A stretch of DNA of 64,000 nt from Photobacterium sp. Ph5 (GTDB taxonomy: Bacteria > Pseudomonadota > Gammaproteobacteria > Enterobacterales > Vibrionaceae), in contig NZ_JADQAQ010000003.1 in NCBI RefSeq assembly GCF_022129445.1, forward strand, positions 1-64,000, read 5' to 3'. The position numbers were made by a program, and so were the translations under genes. Position 1 is the stretch's first letter; each line of letters starts with the position of its first letter. Shown piece by piece: positions 19,106-27,903 of this stretch. The notes under the pieces were generated by a model that was not told the DNA's origin, did not search any database, and saw nothing but the letters and a program-made list of their open reading frames with translations.

Positions 19106-20081
19106 GAACGGGCTTCCTTCTTAAGGCTGGGAAGATCAAGGCTGCACAAAAACCCAGTGACCAGCCAAAGTGCATGATCATGGCTGGGATCCCTGAAAGC
19201 TTAGCACTGAGTGGGAACTGATCAGATTTACCTGTAGCACCAACGAGTAAACATGCCGCAATCCATAGTAGTGCAGGAAGCGCGAAGATAAAGTGCCATT
19301 CACTAAGCAATAACGCCATTAACAACACAGGTACCACTGATAATGGGATCAACTGACGCAGTTTCGGGATCGTGTTGTGCTTTATACAATTAGCGGCACG
19401 ACCTTTACCATAGTTATAGTATTGCTTAAATAGCGATTCAGGTGTTTTACGAGGGAAATAAGTCATGTCCGTTTGACCAGTTAGCCAAATTTTATAACCC
19501 GCATCCGTTAAACGTTTATCTAATTCGGCATCTTCATTGGCGATAAAGGTTTCATCATAGCCACCTACAGCGCGGTATGCCGATACTTTCATTAAAGCAT
19601 GGTGACCATGCTCAACCCACTTACCATCGTTTTGTGCATTTCGGTGCGGTGAGCCACCATTACCGAGTTTAGAGTTTTGCGCGATAGCCGCTGATACTTG
19701 GAAAGGCGTATGACCCTCGGTGTACATACTGACGACAACAGAATCCGCTTGGTGTTTTTCAGCTTCGCTCAGCAAAGTGGTAATGAAATCATCAGGGTAT
19801 TGACCATGGGCATCAATACGGATGAAGTACTCATAATCATCACCAAATTGATCCACCGCTAAGTTCATAGCTGCACTTTGGATCTTGTCTGGGTTGTGAA
19901 GTAATACAATGTGATCATCTTTTTCAGACCAACGCTCCACGATTTCTTGCGTGCCGTCATGACTGCCACCATCAACCACAACCAGTTTCGTGTTGTCCGT
20001 TAATGACGGAGAGAAATGCGTTAAAAGATCACCAATATGATCAGCTTCGTTTAAACAAGGAATGATAATTAAACAGCTCAA
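19098..20081 (-). CDS. GT2 family glycosyltransferase, ExoA-like, with C-terminal membrane segments
   Basis: 327 residues. Starts SCLIIIPCLNEADHIGDLL, with VVDGGSHDGT (35-44) and the divalent-metal motif IDAHGQYP (89-96); NEDAELDKRL and YYNYGKGRA follow. Three hydrophobic stretches after about residue 245 anchor it to the inner membrane. This layout (DAH in place of DXD, membrane tail) is that of ExoA, a beta-1,3-glucosyltransferase of succinoglycan synthesis. If the likeness holds it would make an early glucose linkage, which would suit the beta-glucanase at the operon end. Confidence 0.85.
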   Translation of the reverse strand: MSCLIIIPCLNEADHIGDLLTHFSPSLTDNTKLVVVDGGSHDGTQEIVERWSEKDDHIVLLHNPDKIQSAAMNLAVDQFGDDYEYFIRIDAHGQYPDDFITTLLSEAEKHQADSVVVSMYTEGHTPFQVSAAIAQNSKLGNGGSPHRNAQNDGKWVEHGHHALMKVSAYRAVGGYDETFIANEDAELDKRLTDAGYKIWLTGQTDMTYFPRKTPESLFKQYYNYGKGRAANCIKHNTIPKLRQLIPLSVVPVLLMALLLSEWHFIFALPALLWIAACLLVGATGKSDQFPLSAKLSGIPAMIMHFGWSLGFCAALIFPALRRKPVHD

Positions 20082-20119
20082 AATATTACCTTTAAGTCTT
20101 AGTTAAAAAGCAGAAATCA

Positions 20120-21550
20120 CTATCGAAAGGTGATTTTTCTATTGGATAAATCAATTGATAAAAAGTGTTGTGAAAACAGCAGTAATAACACGATATAACA
20201 ACTGAGGAAGAGAATGGCGCTAAAGCACAAATTGAAAAACTCGTTAGTAAACGGCATTAAAGGCAGATTCACAGCAGCAAATACGGTGATACTTAATGCG
20301 CCGTAAATAGGCCATAAACTTTTTAAATAGCGATAAAACGAGGTATTAATTTCACTGGTCACCAAGTAGGTCGAGGTGAAGAAATACAGCGCATTAACAC
20401 CTAAGAAGCTCCACAGTACCGCATGAATATCAATGGTTGAGGCAAAGTACAATGTTGGCAGATAAATGGCCGCAATGATCATTTGTACTCTAAACCATAA
20501 GCGAGATCGGTTCGTCACGATGATCGCAGTTTTGTTGATCATGCTGTATGAGATAAACAAAAATGCGATACAGAAAAATTGGAAATAACCCGCTGAAGTG
20601 ATCCATTTTTCAGAGAATAAGAAATTAAAGATCGTCTCGGAATAAATAAAGCCATATACAAACAGTGGAGAGGTGATCGCGCCTGTAATGAATAAAGCTT
20701 GGCGGATCGCTCGTTGTAAACTTTGTTGATCGTTTTGGCTGTTGGATAAATACGGCAATGACATGTCATAAGATGTGCCAGTTAAGATATCGTTGATGAT
20801 ATTCGATAAGCGTTTGGCAATATTGAAAAAGCCTAAATCGTATTTACCAATATTGCTACCAATCACAAAGGATTCAAAGTGGGTAGAAATGCTCTCAACG
20901 GTTGTGATTAGGGTGTTATATAAGCCAAATTCCCACGTATCTTTAATTAAGCTCCAGCGGAATGACCAGCCCAACATTTTACGTGTCGGAATATAGACGG
21001 CGAGCAAGTTGAAAATCGAAATAATGGTTTGCGATAGCACCAGTGCCCAAATATTAAAATCAAAATAGAGCAAAGTTAGGATAGTCACGGCAGAAACCAT
21101 CGCACCTAAGATGGTGCGATAGCCCAAAGCCTTGTATTTTTGCTCACGGACTAACATAAATGTGAGGGTGTGACCTGCGGCATCAAAGGGCATTTTTATC
21201 GCCATTAAATAGAAAGCGAGATTAAATACCTGAGATTGAAAGCTAAATAGATTTAATGAAATAACAAAGCAAGCGATCAGTGCAAAGGCTAATCCCGATA
21301 GACTAAGAAATGCTAAAATGGTACTGAATTCACGTTTGCCAAACTCTTGGTATTTAACAATGGCGCTTTGCCAGCCTGAAGGTAAAAAGCTTGAAATAAT
21401 GTAGATGATGGATAGTGCTAATGCCACTAAACCAAAGTCTTCTGGCGCTAAAATTCTGGCTGTATAAGTAAAGACAGCGAAGTTAATGATCGGTGGAAAT
21501 AGCTTACTGGAAAATAGCCATAACATACCGGAGACAGACGATTTCGACAT
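20120..21550 (-). CDS. wzx: Wzx-type oligosaccharide flippase (MOP superfamily, ExoT/WzxC-like)
   Basis: Moves the undecaprenyl-linked repeat unit across the inner membrane. 476 residues with about 12-14 hydrophobic helices. The N-terminus (GMLWLFSSK, FTYTARILAPEDFGLVALA) is typical of the PST/MOP polysaccharide exporters. No enzymatic motif is present. It sits between the epimerase and the glycosyltransferase genes, the usual neighbourhood for Wzx in Wzx/Wzy loci. Confidence 0.87.
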   Translation of the reverse strand: MSKSSVSGMLWLFSSKLFPPIINFAVFTYTARILAPEDFGLVALALSIIYIISSFLPSGWQSAIVKYQEFGKREFSTILAFLSLSGLAFALIACFVISLNLFSFQSQVFNLAFYLMAIKMPFDAAGHTLTFMLVREQKYKALGYRTILGAMVSAVTILTLLYFDFNIWALVLSQTIISIFNLLAVYIPTRKMLGWSFRWSLIKDTWEFGLYNTLITTVESISTHFESFVIGSNIGKYDLGFFNIAKRLSNIINDILTGTSYDMSLPYLSNSQNDQQSLQRAIRQALFITGAITSPLFVYGFIYSETIFNFLFSEKWITSAGYFQFFCIAFLFISYSMINKTAIIVTNRSRLWFRVQMIIAAIYLPTLYFASTIDIHAVLWSFLGVNALYFFTSTYLVTSEINTSFYRYLKSLWPIYGALSITVFAAVNLPLMPFTNEFFNLCFSAILFLSCYIVLLLLFSQHFLSIDLSNRKITFR

Positions 21551-21637
21551 AGATAGGGTCTTTGCTGTTTAATCGAAGAGAGACGCTAATTAAAGAGATG
21601 CAACAAGTAGAGAGACTTGCTGCATCGGAGTGGGTAA

Positions 21638-22594
21638 TTAGTCGAACTTACCGTCAGTGTCTTTCGACCAACGCGCTAATGCGGTTTGAAGATTACCGGG
21701 TAATTCAATGTGATTTTTAACTAACCAGCCAGGGTAAACATTGGTTGAGCGGATTAGCTTCATGACGCGATCTGGGTGAATACCTATGTTTAGGAAGTTT
21801 ACCAATTGCAGTAATTTAGCAGCCCCGAGCACGACAAATTTTGGCACCATGTACACTTTCACATCGGGGAAGTGTTCAGCTTTAAAGGCTTCGATGATTT
21901 GCTCTAAGGTATAACGATCAGGGTATGCGCCGTTAAATAACTCAAAGTTATTGTCTGTTGCACGCGCTGTTTCAATCGCAAAGATCAGATCTTCTACATA
22001 GATACAGGCTTTAATCGTGTCTTTACGACCAGGATAAACAAAGAAGCCTTTACGCATCATTGCCGCAAGGCGAGTAAAGTTTCCGCCTTCACCTGGGCCA
22101 AATACCACGGCTGGACGAACAATAGTAAGTAGATGCTTACTATTACGTTCAAGCCATGCTTTATGGATTTGTTCCGCTAACATTTTCGAGTAGCCATAGG
22201 CTGAGTTTGGCGTTAATGGGCTATTTTCATCTTTTTGTTCTTCACCTGGACCGTATGGCGAAATTGAACTGGTAAAGACGATTTCTTGAATATTATTACG
22301 CTCAGCAAACTGACAAACGTTATTCGCTCCTGCAATATTGGTCTCGTAATACTCGTGAGTAGGATGCCCTGGTGTGGTGTGAACCGCAGCGAAGTTGTAG
22401 ATACAATCGATAGGTTCATCAATCACTAAACCATCGAGATTTCTAACGTCATGGTTAATGTAAGTAACTTCATTGTGACGCACTTTAGGCTCTCGAATAT
22501 CAATCGAATAAACTTTTACGCCTTCAGCAATAAATTTCTTGATGTAATGGGAAGCAATGAAGCCGGAACCACCAAAAATAGCCACTGTTTTCAT
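21638..22594 (-). CDS. NAD-dependent sugar epimerase/dehydratase (extended SDR)
   Basis: Modifies a nucleotide sugar for the exopolysaccharide. 318 residues with an N-terminal Rossmann motif IFGGSGFIASHY (6-17), IDIR at the end of the second strand, NFAAVHTT, TSSISPYGPGE and the catalytic pair in AYGYSK (Tyr-x3-Lys). C-terminal sequence (ACIYVEDL, FELFNGAYPDRYTLEQI) is typical of UDP-glucose 4-epimerase-like SDRs. Which sugar it acts on is not readable. Its start overlaps the polymerase stop by four bases. Confidence 0.85.
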   Translation of the reverse strand: MKTVAIFGGSGFIASHYIKKFIAEGVKVYSIDIREPKVRHNEVTYINHDVRNLDGLVIDEPIDCIYNFAAVHTTPGHPTHEYYETNIAGANNVCQFAERNNIQEIVFTSSISPYGPGEEQKDENSPLTPNSAYGYSKMLAEQIHKAWLERNSKHLLTIVRPAVVFGPGEGGNFTRLAAMMRKGFFVYPGRKDTIKACIYVEDLIFAIETARATDNNFELFNGAYPDRYTLEQIIEAFKAEHFPDVKVYMVPKFVVLGAAKLLQLVNFLNIGIHPDRVMKLIRSTNVYPGWLVKNHIELPGNLQTALARWSKDTDGKFD

Positions 22595-23829
22595 GAAATA
22601 TTACCTTTTTTATTTAATTGTTTTGCTTTTTGAGCACTACTTTCGAGCGCAATCCAGCAATAACAAAACATGACATGTGCGAGGGTGAATTGGGCAAACC
22701 AGTCGACTTCAAGCACACTTCTTGATATGAAAAATACAAAGTACGCAACGGGAATAAAATCACTTTTTTGAAAGTGTCCGCAGGCAATTAAGCGAATGTT
22801 ATAAAGCAGTCGTGCCAGTATCAAAAGGTAGATTATGAGACCGACATAGCCGAAATGTACCGTCCAATGGACAAACATATTATGAAAGTTAAATCCTACC
22901 CCTGGTGGCACTAAACCAATCTTCCATACCGCTTCGCCGATCGGATTTCCAATCTGGAATATAGCATCATAACCAGCTCCTAAAATGGGCGCTTGAGCAA
23001 TGGCTTTATCGCCCTCAGCCCAAATTAGTGTTCGGCTGGTTAAGGTAGGATCTTTCCCGATTTCAACCATAAAGTGGTTAAATTCTGGAGTGCCAAAGAT
23101 GATATAGACGAAAACGATAACGCACAGTGCGAGTAAATAAAGCAGATTAACGGTCGCTTTTTGTGCGCGTTGAGTGATCGCTAAATTAGAGAAATGATAT
23201 AAACAAAAGCACGCGAAAATCGAGCCAAAAGACGTCACCGTTGCGCCCAGTGATTTGGCTTTTAACAGTACAGCAATGGAAAAGAGTATTGATAGCAGAC
23301 CAATGATCTTTTCGACTTTATTTTTAGCGAGGGTGTAAAACAAGCCAAATCCCACAAAAAAACCAATCGAAGCGGTTTGTGCTAAAAAGTTTTTACTACC
23401 AAGATAGCCAATTAATACGGTTTCTCCTGTCATGCCATTCGTCTCTACACGGTGAGAGACCAAGCTAAGCGCCATAATAATAATCACGCTGCATGATAAG
23501 CCGACAAAGAACTGTTCTTTTTTGATGTTATAGACAACGGCAATACCTATCACCGTTGTTAAAATAAACTGTATTGCTGAACGTAATGTTGCTTCTGGAT
23601 ATTGTGACCATAATACAGAGAGTAAAGCCAATATCGGATAGACCATCACTATCCAGTTATATTGGATACCTAACAATGTGCGGTGCAGGTGGAATATAAT
23701 AACGCTGCCACCGACAAGGATAAATAATAGGGCGGCTACCGAACCTAGAAAAGTATTCCAAACCAGTGCTGAGGTGATGAGGAAAGAAGCGGTGATCCCT
23801 ATGGCAGTATCTTTTTTAATTTCAAGCAT
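22591..23829 (-). CDS. wzy: Wzy/ExoQ-type exopolysaccharide polymerase (O-antigen ligase family)
   Basis: Inner-membrane protein expected to link repeat units on the periplasmic side. 412 residues, about 11-12 hydrophobic segments, and a periplasmic region with LGAGYDAIFQIGN followed by FNFHNMFVHWTVHFGYVG, the HN-containing block of Wzy/WaaL-family proteins. Its place between the co-polymerase and flippase genes favours polymerase over ligase. It shares ATGA with the epimerase gene. The 66-base gap upstream contains an inverted repeat. Confidence 0.82.
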   Translation of the reverse strand: MLEIKKDTAIGITASFLITSALVWNTFLGSVAALLFILVGGSVIIFHLHRTLLGIQYNWIVMVYPILALLSVLWSQYPEATLRSAIQFILTTVIGIAVVYNIKKEQFFVGLSCSVIIIMALSLVSHRVETNGMTGETVLIGYLGSKNFLAQTASIGFFVGFGLFYTLAKNKVEKIIGLLSILFSIAVLLKAKSLGATVTSFGSIFACFCLYHFSNLAITQRAQKATVNLLYLLALCVIVFVYIIFGTPEFNHFMVEIGKDPTLTSRTLIWAEGDKAIAQAPILGAGYDAIFQIGNPIGEAVWKIGLVPPGVGFNFHNMFVHWTVHFGYVGLIIYLLILARLLYNIRLIACGHFQKSDFIPVAYFVFFISRSVLEVDWFAQFTLAHVMFCYCWIALESSAQKAKQLNKKGNIS

Positions 23830-23842
23830 GGTTATTATTTAA

Positions 23843-23875
23843 AGCGAACGAATAACTGAGAGTTAGTCGCTCGCT
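23843..23875 (-). other. imperfect inverted repeat between wzc-like and wzy-like genes
   Basis: Fifteen-base arms (13 of 15 paired) around the loop GAG. On the transcript the stem is followed by CTTTAAATAA, with no strong U-run, so it is more likely a processing or stability element than a full terminator. It could lower expression of downstream membrane proteins relative to the export genes. Confidence 0.5.
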
Positions 23876-23895
23876 AAACCTTTTTAAAAGAGCGG

Positions 23896-26022
23896 TTACA
23901 TCACTTTATTGAGCACAACGGCATCAATATTGATTTCATATGCACTGAACTTATGTATTGCTTGCTCGATATCATTACGTTTGGTTTTATTGGCAGCCAC
24001 AGTTAAGAGCGTCACATCTGATGCTTTTGCCACAATTAATGCATCGCTACTCATAAGACTTGCAGGTGTATCGATAATGATCTTATCAACATGCTGTTTT
24101 AGCTCATCAAGTATGGCGTTAAAACGCGGTGATGACAGTAGTTCTTGGGGATCGGAAACAGGCTCTCCAGCAGGAATGATAAGCAAATTATCGAGGTTAG
24201 GTTTCGTCATAACATCATTGATAGAAAGCGTATTATTGAGCAGTTCACTTAATCCTTTAGGTGTTGACAGAGCCGTTCCACGGTTATGAAGATCAACATG
24301 GATCAATGCCACTTTCTCAGTTTGTGCTAATGATTGTGCAAGATTAACCGCAAGCGTGGTTTTACCTTCATTCGCTAATGCTGAAGTGATCATCACGATA
24401 CGTTGATCTGGGGTTAATGCTAAATTTAATGCCGTTCTTATGTTACGGATCCCTTCAAAGAAAGCGGCTTTTTCTTTGATATGTAGTGTTTGTTCATCAA
24501 TAGGATGTTTCTTTTTCGCTAAACGTTTTATAAATGGGAGATCACCTAATGAAAAAAGTGGGAAGTAACGTTCAAACTCTTCTGAAGATTCAACGGTAGT
24601 ATCGAAGAACTGGATCGCAAAAAGCAGACAGAGTGCTAAGCCAAAGCCAATAATGCCTGCAATCAATACATTCTTTTTAATATTAGGGCCTGACGGGTAA
24701 GCCTTTAATGCATAGTCTGTAAAGTGGGCAATAGAATCTTTGTAGTTATCTGTCGCAAGTGTTTCTTTTTGGCGGTCAAGAAATGCTTGAAGTAGGCGCT
24801 TATTGGTATCCACTTCTTGTTTAAGAGACTGATAATGTAGCTTCTTAACAGCTAGCGACTGGAATTCTTCTTTCTTCTTGTTAATTTCAGCGCTGAGCTC
24901 TCGTTCTTGGCGCTCATTACTTTCCAGTTCTTTATGAACGCCTTCGACTAAGCGTTTAAGCATGCGATCTTTACGCGCACGTATGGTTTTTAGTTGAGAC
25001 TCCGCTTCTAACATTTTTTCATGTTTAGGGCCGTAACGTTTTGATAGCTCAGCAACCACATTTTCAGCGTCAGTTTCAGCGTTAGTGATATCACGAATTT
25101 GTGGGTGATTTGAGATCTCACTGATTGAATCTATTTGATTGTAGCTAAGGTGATGATTGCCTCTTAATGTAGTGTAAAGAGACTCTGTTTGTACGCGTTT
25201 GTCCGTAATTGCCGCTAACCGATTGGTTAAGTTAATCAATTCACTATTGGCTAGTTCATCAACCGCAATCGTATTAATTAATTTTTCTTTGGCTAGGTAA
25301 TCGGTGAGTTTTTTCTCTGAATCATTAAGCTGAGTTTTCAATTCGGTTAAACGAGAGGTTAACCACTTCGAGGCTTTTTTATTGGTTTCTTCGTTTATAT
25401 CGACATAATAATTAATGTAAGCCTGACCCACAGCGTTGGCGATATTAGCCGCTAAAGTAGGATCTTTAGAGGTGTAAGTCACCATCACTAATTGAGTTTT
25501 ATCAATAGGTGTGATCAGTAAATTTTTAGCAAAAATCTGTAATGCTTTTAATTGTGCTGGTGTGGTATGAGTTAAACTATCATTAACACTGACACTACCA
25601 TCAGAAGGCTGCTTTAAATCAATCAGCCATTGCTTAATTTTGGCTTTTATTGAATCGTGGTGTGATGTATCAATCCCCATAAAATCGGCATTATGAGTGA
25701 GATCTAAATTATCGATCACTTTTGTGGCAATGACATTGGAACGTAGTAACGCATATTGCGTAGCATAAAATTCTTTTTGCGTAGGATCGTAATTGGGTAA
25801 ATTTTGAAGTGAAATAGGTTTCGGTGGTGTTGCATCAATCATTAATGTTGAGGTTGCCGAATAAGAATTTGTGGATAACGGCGACTTCAAAAAGGCTAAT
25901 GTACAGAAAACCACGGTCAGTAACACAATCCATAACCAATTACTTTTGATGCGATTAAAATATTTAGAGAAATTAATCGTTTCGTCTTTTACTACCAACT
26001 CTTCTGGTGATTTGAATAACAT
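23896..26022 (-). CDS. wzc: Wzc-like polysaccharide co-polymerase / BY-kinase lacking a tyrosine tail
   Basis: Controls chain length and links the inner-membrane assembly machine to the exporter. 708 residues: membrane helix at about 29-46, Wzz-type periplasmic domain with long coiled coils (about 190-410), second helix about 445-468 and a C-terminal ATPase. Walker A is SALANEGKTT (Lys554); the A' motif is LIHVDLHNRG, in place of the common LIDADLR; Walker B is IIIDTPAS. The protein stops at VVLNKVM directly after the kinase fold, so the tyrosine-rich tail that autophosphorylates in E. coli Wzc is absent. I looked for a frameshifted tail in the following 66 bases and found none. Confidence 0.9.
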   Translation of the reverse strand: MLFKSPEELVVKDETINFSKYFNRIKSNWLWIVLLTVVFCTLAFLKSPLSTNSYSATSTLMIDATPPKPISLQNLPNYDPTQKEFYATQYALLRSNVIATKVIDNLDLTHNADFMGIDTSHHDSIKAKIKQWLIDLKQPSDGSVSVNDSLTHTTPAQLKALQIFAKNLLITPIDKTQLVMVTYTSKDPTLAANIANAVGQAYINYYVDINEETNKKASKWLTSRLTELKTQLNDSEKKLTDYLAKEKLINTIAVDELANSELINLTNRLAAITDKRVQTESLYTTLRGNHHLSYNQIDSISEISNHPQIRDITNAETDAENVVAELSKRYGPKHEKMLEAESQLKTIRARKDRMLKRLVEGVHKELESNERQERELSAEINKKKEEFQSLAVKKLHYQSLKQEVDTNKRLLQAFLDRQKETLATDNYKDSIAHFTDYALKAYPSGPNIKKNVLIAGIIGFGLALCLLFAIQFFDTTVESSEEFERYFPLFSLGDLPFIKRLAKKKHPIDEQTLHIKEKAAFFEGIRNIRTALNLALTPDQRIVMITSALANEGKTTLAVNLAQSLAQTEKVALIHVDLHNRGTALSTPKGLSELLNNTLSINDVMTKPNLDNLLIIPAGEPVSDPQELLSSPRFNAILDELKQHVDKIIIDTPASLMSSDALIVAKASDVTLLTVAANKTKRNDIEQAIHKFSAYEINIDAVVLNKVM

Positions 26023-26043
26023 ATTAATTTAACTCAATAAAAA

Positions 26044-26583
26044 TTAGAAAAAGCTTTGTCCGACAACAATAATGTCGCCAGGTTGAATTTCCATATTCAC
26101 ACTGGCATCGTCAGTTTTTAATTTATTGTTAGCATCTTTTATGGTGATGTCATCAGTATCTGCGCGATCGGTAAAACCGCCCGCGAGCGCAACGGCTTTT
26201 TCTACACTTAGATTAGGTTGATATTCATAACCACCCGGTCTTCTTACTTCACCTCCAACATAAATTTGTTTGAAGTTCAGCAGGTTTACCATGACTTGAG
26301 GATTGAGTAAGTAATCCCCCTTTAACCCTTGTGTGATTGCATCTTTAACTTGCGCTAAGGTGCGACCTTTTACTGTGATAGCACCCAGGTAAGGGTAATT
26401 AATTTGACCACTTTCAGGAACAAGGATTTCATCAAACGATAAATTGTCCTCGCCATAAACTTTTATTTGGATCTTATCACCGGGGGAGAGTTGGTAATGT
26501 GTCGTATCAATTTGTGCCGCATAAACATGGGGAACAAAAGCAAATAAAAACAAGCAGAAGTACGCTTTTAATTTATTTCTCAT
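26044..26583 (-). CDS. short polysaccharide export (OPX) protein
   Basis: Periplasmic component of the polysaccharide exporter. 179 residues: signal peptide ending near VYA (21-23), Poly_export domain (YQLSPGDKIQIKVYGEDNL onward), then one SLBB-like module (KQIYVGGEVRRPGGY, SVEKAVALAGGF). It lacks the lipobox cysteine and the C-terminal amphipathic helix by which full-length Wza (about 380 residues) crosses the outer membrane. It therefore needs a partner for that barrier; the beta-barrel gene directly upstream, overlapping by four bases, is the obvious candidate. Confidence 0.87.
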   Translation of the reverse strand: MRNKLKAYFCLFLFAFVPHVYAAQIDTTHYQLSPGDKIQIKVYGEDNLSFDEILVPESGQINYPYLGAITVKGRTLAQVKDAITQGLKGDYLLNPQVMVNLLNFKQIYVGGEVRRPGGYEYQPNLSVEKAVALAGGFTDRADTDDITIKDANNKLKTDDASVNMEIQPGDIIVVGQSFF

Positions 26584-27773
26584 AGTGAATCCAATTTAAA
26601 ATTAGCAGAAAAGTAGACAATATTTTGGTCGTAATCATTAATAGGGACTGTGGAGATATTGCTCTCTTTTGTCCATCCAGTAACAAAGGTTAAATAATTT
26701 CTAAAGACATACCCGATAGAAGCTTCATAACCAGTGGTTTTATCTGTTCGAAGACCATTGGTATATTCGTCGGTTAAGTAGTTTGCCTTAAGTTCGCTGT
26801 ACAAGCGGTTAAGCCAAAAGTGTTTCCATGAAAAATCGTAATAGGTTTCTTTGCGGTAATCGTTTTTAGCGTCAGGATCCAGTACTTCTCGTTTTGTCTC
26901 TAGCCGAAATGTTGAACGTTTTACTGGTGACCATGCGAAGTCGCCTCGCCATGTTAAGCCACTAAACGTTGGACGATCAGCTTGAGTAAAGCTTTTATTT
27001 TGCCAGCCAAGCATCAGTGAACCGTTGGTATCTTTGTTGATCCCTAGTTTGGTACCAAGAAAGAAATAACTGGTGTTGTTATCGAGTGTACTGCCTTCAA
27101 AACGATTATATAGATAAGTACGGTCTTGATTTTCAACCCGAACAAAAAACTCACTGACATCAGATGGACGATAAGTAAATTGTCCTTCTAGTAATAAATC
27201 GTTGAAGTCATCAAAGCGGGTTGATGATAGATCTGCAGCTCCTGGTAAATTGCGATAGTTTTTGAAACGCTTGGTATTAAAACCTACTCCAAACTCCAAT
27301 CGACCTCGCGCCCATTGCGCACCATAGATGTAATCTAACATGCCGTGTTGCGCATCGTATTTAACGGGTTCTGTGACATAAGGCAGCAGATCATCACGAA
27401 TGTCTGCGCGACCATCATGAGATTGAATATATTGATATTTTAATTTTATTTTATTGCGCATTGTAAAATGCTGTTCAATATCTAGCTCTAAGTTCTGATC
27501 AATAAAATCATCTTGTTTACTGTTTAAGAACGTTGCTTTCTTGGCGTAGTAGGTAAGATCGTAAGTGTTAGTGCTTTTCTCTCCATTAAGAATAAATCCA
27601 GGAGTGAGTTCAACTACAGGTGACGAAATAGGATCTTTGGATACCTGAGTTATATTGTCATTGACTAAATATTTAGAGAAGACAAAAGGCGTGACCTTTA
27701 CATGCATAGGGTTTGCCCAAACAGAAAAAGTCATACAACCAGAGAACAAGAGAAGTACTTTTTTTGCATGCAT
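26580..27773 (-). CDS. outer-membrane beta-barrel protein, first gene of the exopolysaccharide operon
   Basis: 397 residues with a signal peptide ending at VWA-N (19-21), then a run of alternating hydrophobic strands rich in Tyr, Phe, Trp, Asp and Asn (for example LEFGVGFNTKRF, TYRPSDVSEFFVRVEN, YFFLGTKLG), ending in VYFSANFKLDSL. This is the look of a BBP2/porin-like barrel of about 16-18 strands. Barrels of this kind accompany short OPX proteins in other bacteria (Wzp proteins of Myxococcus) and are proposed to form the outer-membrane pore for polysaccharide. That role here is inference from position and sequence style. Confidence 0.75.
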   Translation of the reverse strand: MHAKKVLLLFSGCMTFSVWANPMHVKVTPFVFSKYLVNDNITQVSKDPISSPVVELTPGFILNGEKSTNTYDLTYYAKKATFLNSKQDDFIDQNLELDIEQHFTMRNKIKLKYQYIQSHDGRADIRDDLLPYVTEPVKYDAQHGMLDYIYGAQWARGRLEFGVGFNTKRFKNYRNLPGAADLSSTRFDDFNDLLLEGQFTYRPSDVSEFFVRVENQDRTYLYNRFEGSTLDNNTSYFFLGTKLGINKDTNGSLMLGWQNKSFTQADRPTFSGLTWRGDFAWSPVKRSTFRLETKREVLDPDAKNDYRKETYYDFSWKHFWLNRLYSELKANYLTDEYTNGLRTDKTTGYEASIGYVFRNYLTFVTGWTKESNISTVPINDYDQNIVYFSANFKLDSL

Positions 27774-27865
27774 GTCTTTTTGATTCTCAGATTTTTGAAA
27801 GGTAAGATCTTAGAGCACTGATTAGATTGAATAGATTTTCATCAGATCAGTTTGATAATTTTTTT

Positions 27866-27903
27866 ACGCTACCGCCCTTAGGTTAAAAGCTCCCAAAGTG
27901 CTT
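27866..27903 (-). promoter_or_regulatory. JUMPstart/ops element of the exopolysaccharide operon
   Basis: On the minus strand the ops core GGCGGTAGCGT is exact (27866-27876). It is preceded by GCACTTTGGGAGCTTTTAACC, close to the JUMPstart consensus upstream of capsule and O-antigen operons. It lies about 90 bases ahead of the first gene. RfaH is recruited at ops by paused RNA polymerase and suppresses termination through long operons, which suits this 11.6-kb unit. Confidence 0.93.

Noticed and set aside
23830-23895. Frameshifted tyrosine-rich tail of the Wzc-like protein
   Set aside because: Downstream of the stop no frame encodes a run of tyrosines; the sequence is an inverted repeat followed by the polymerase start.
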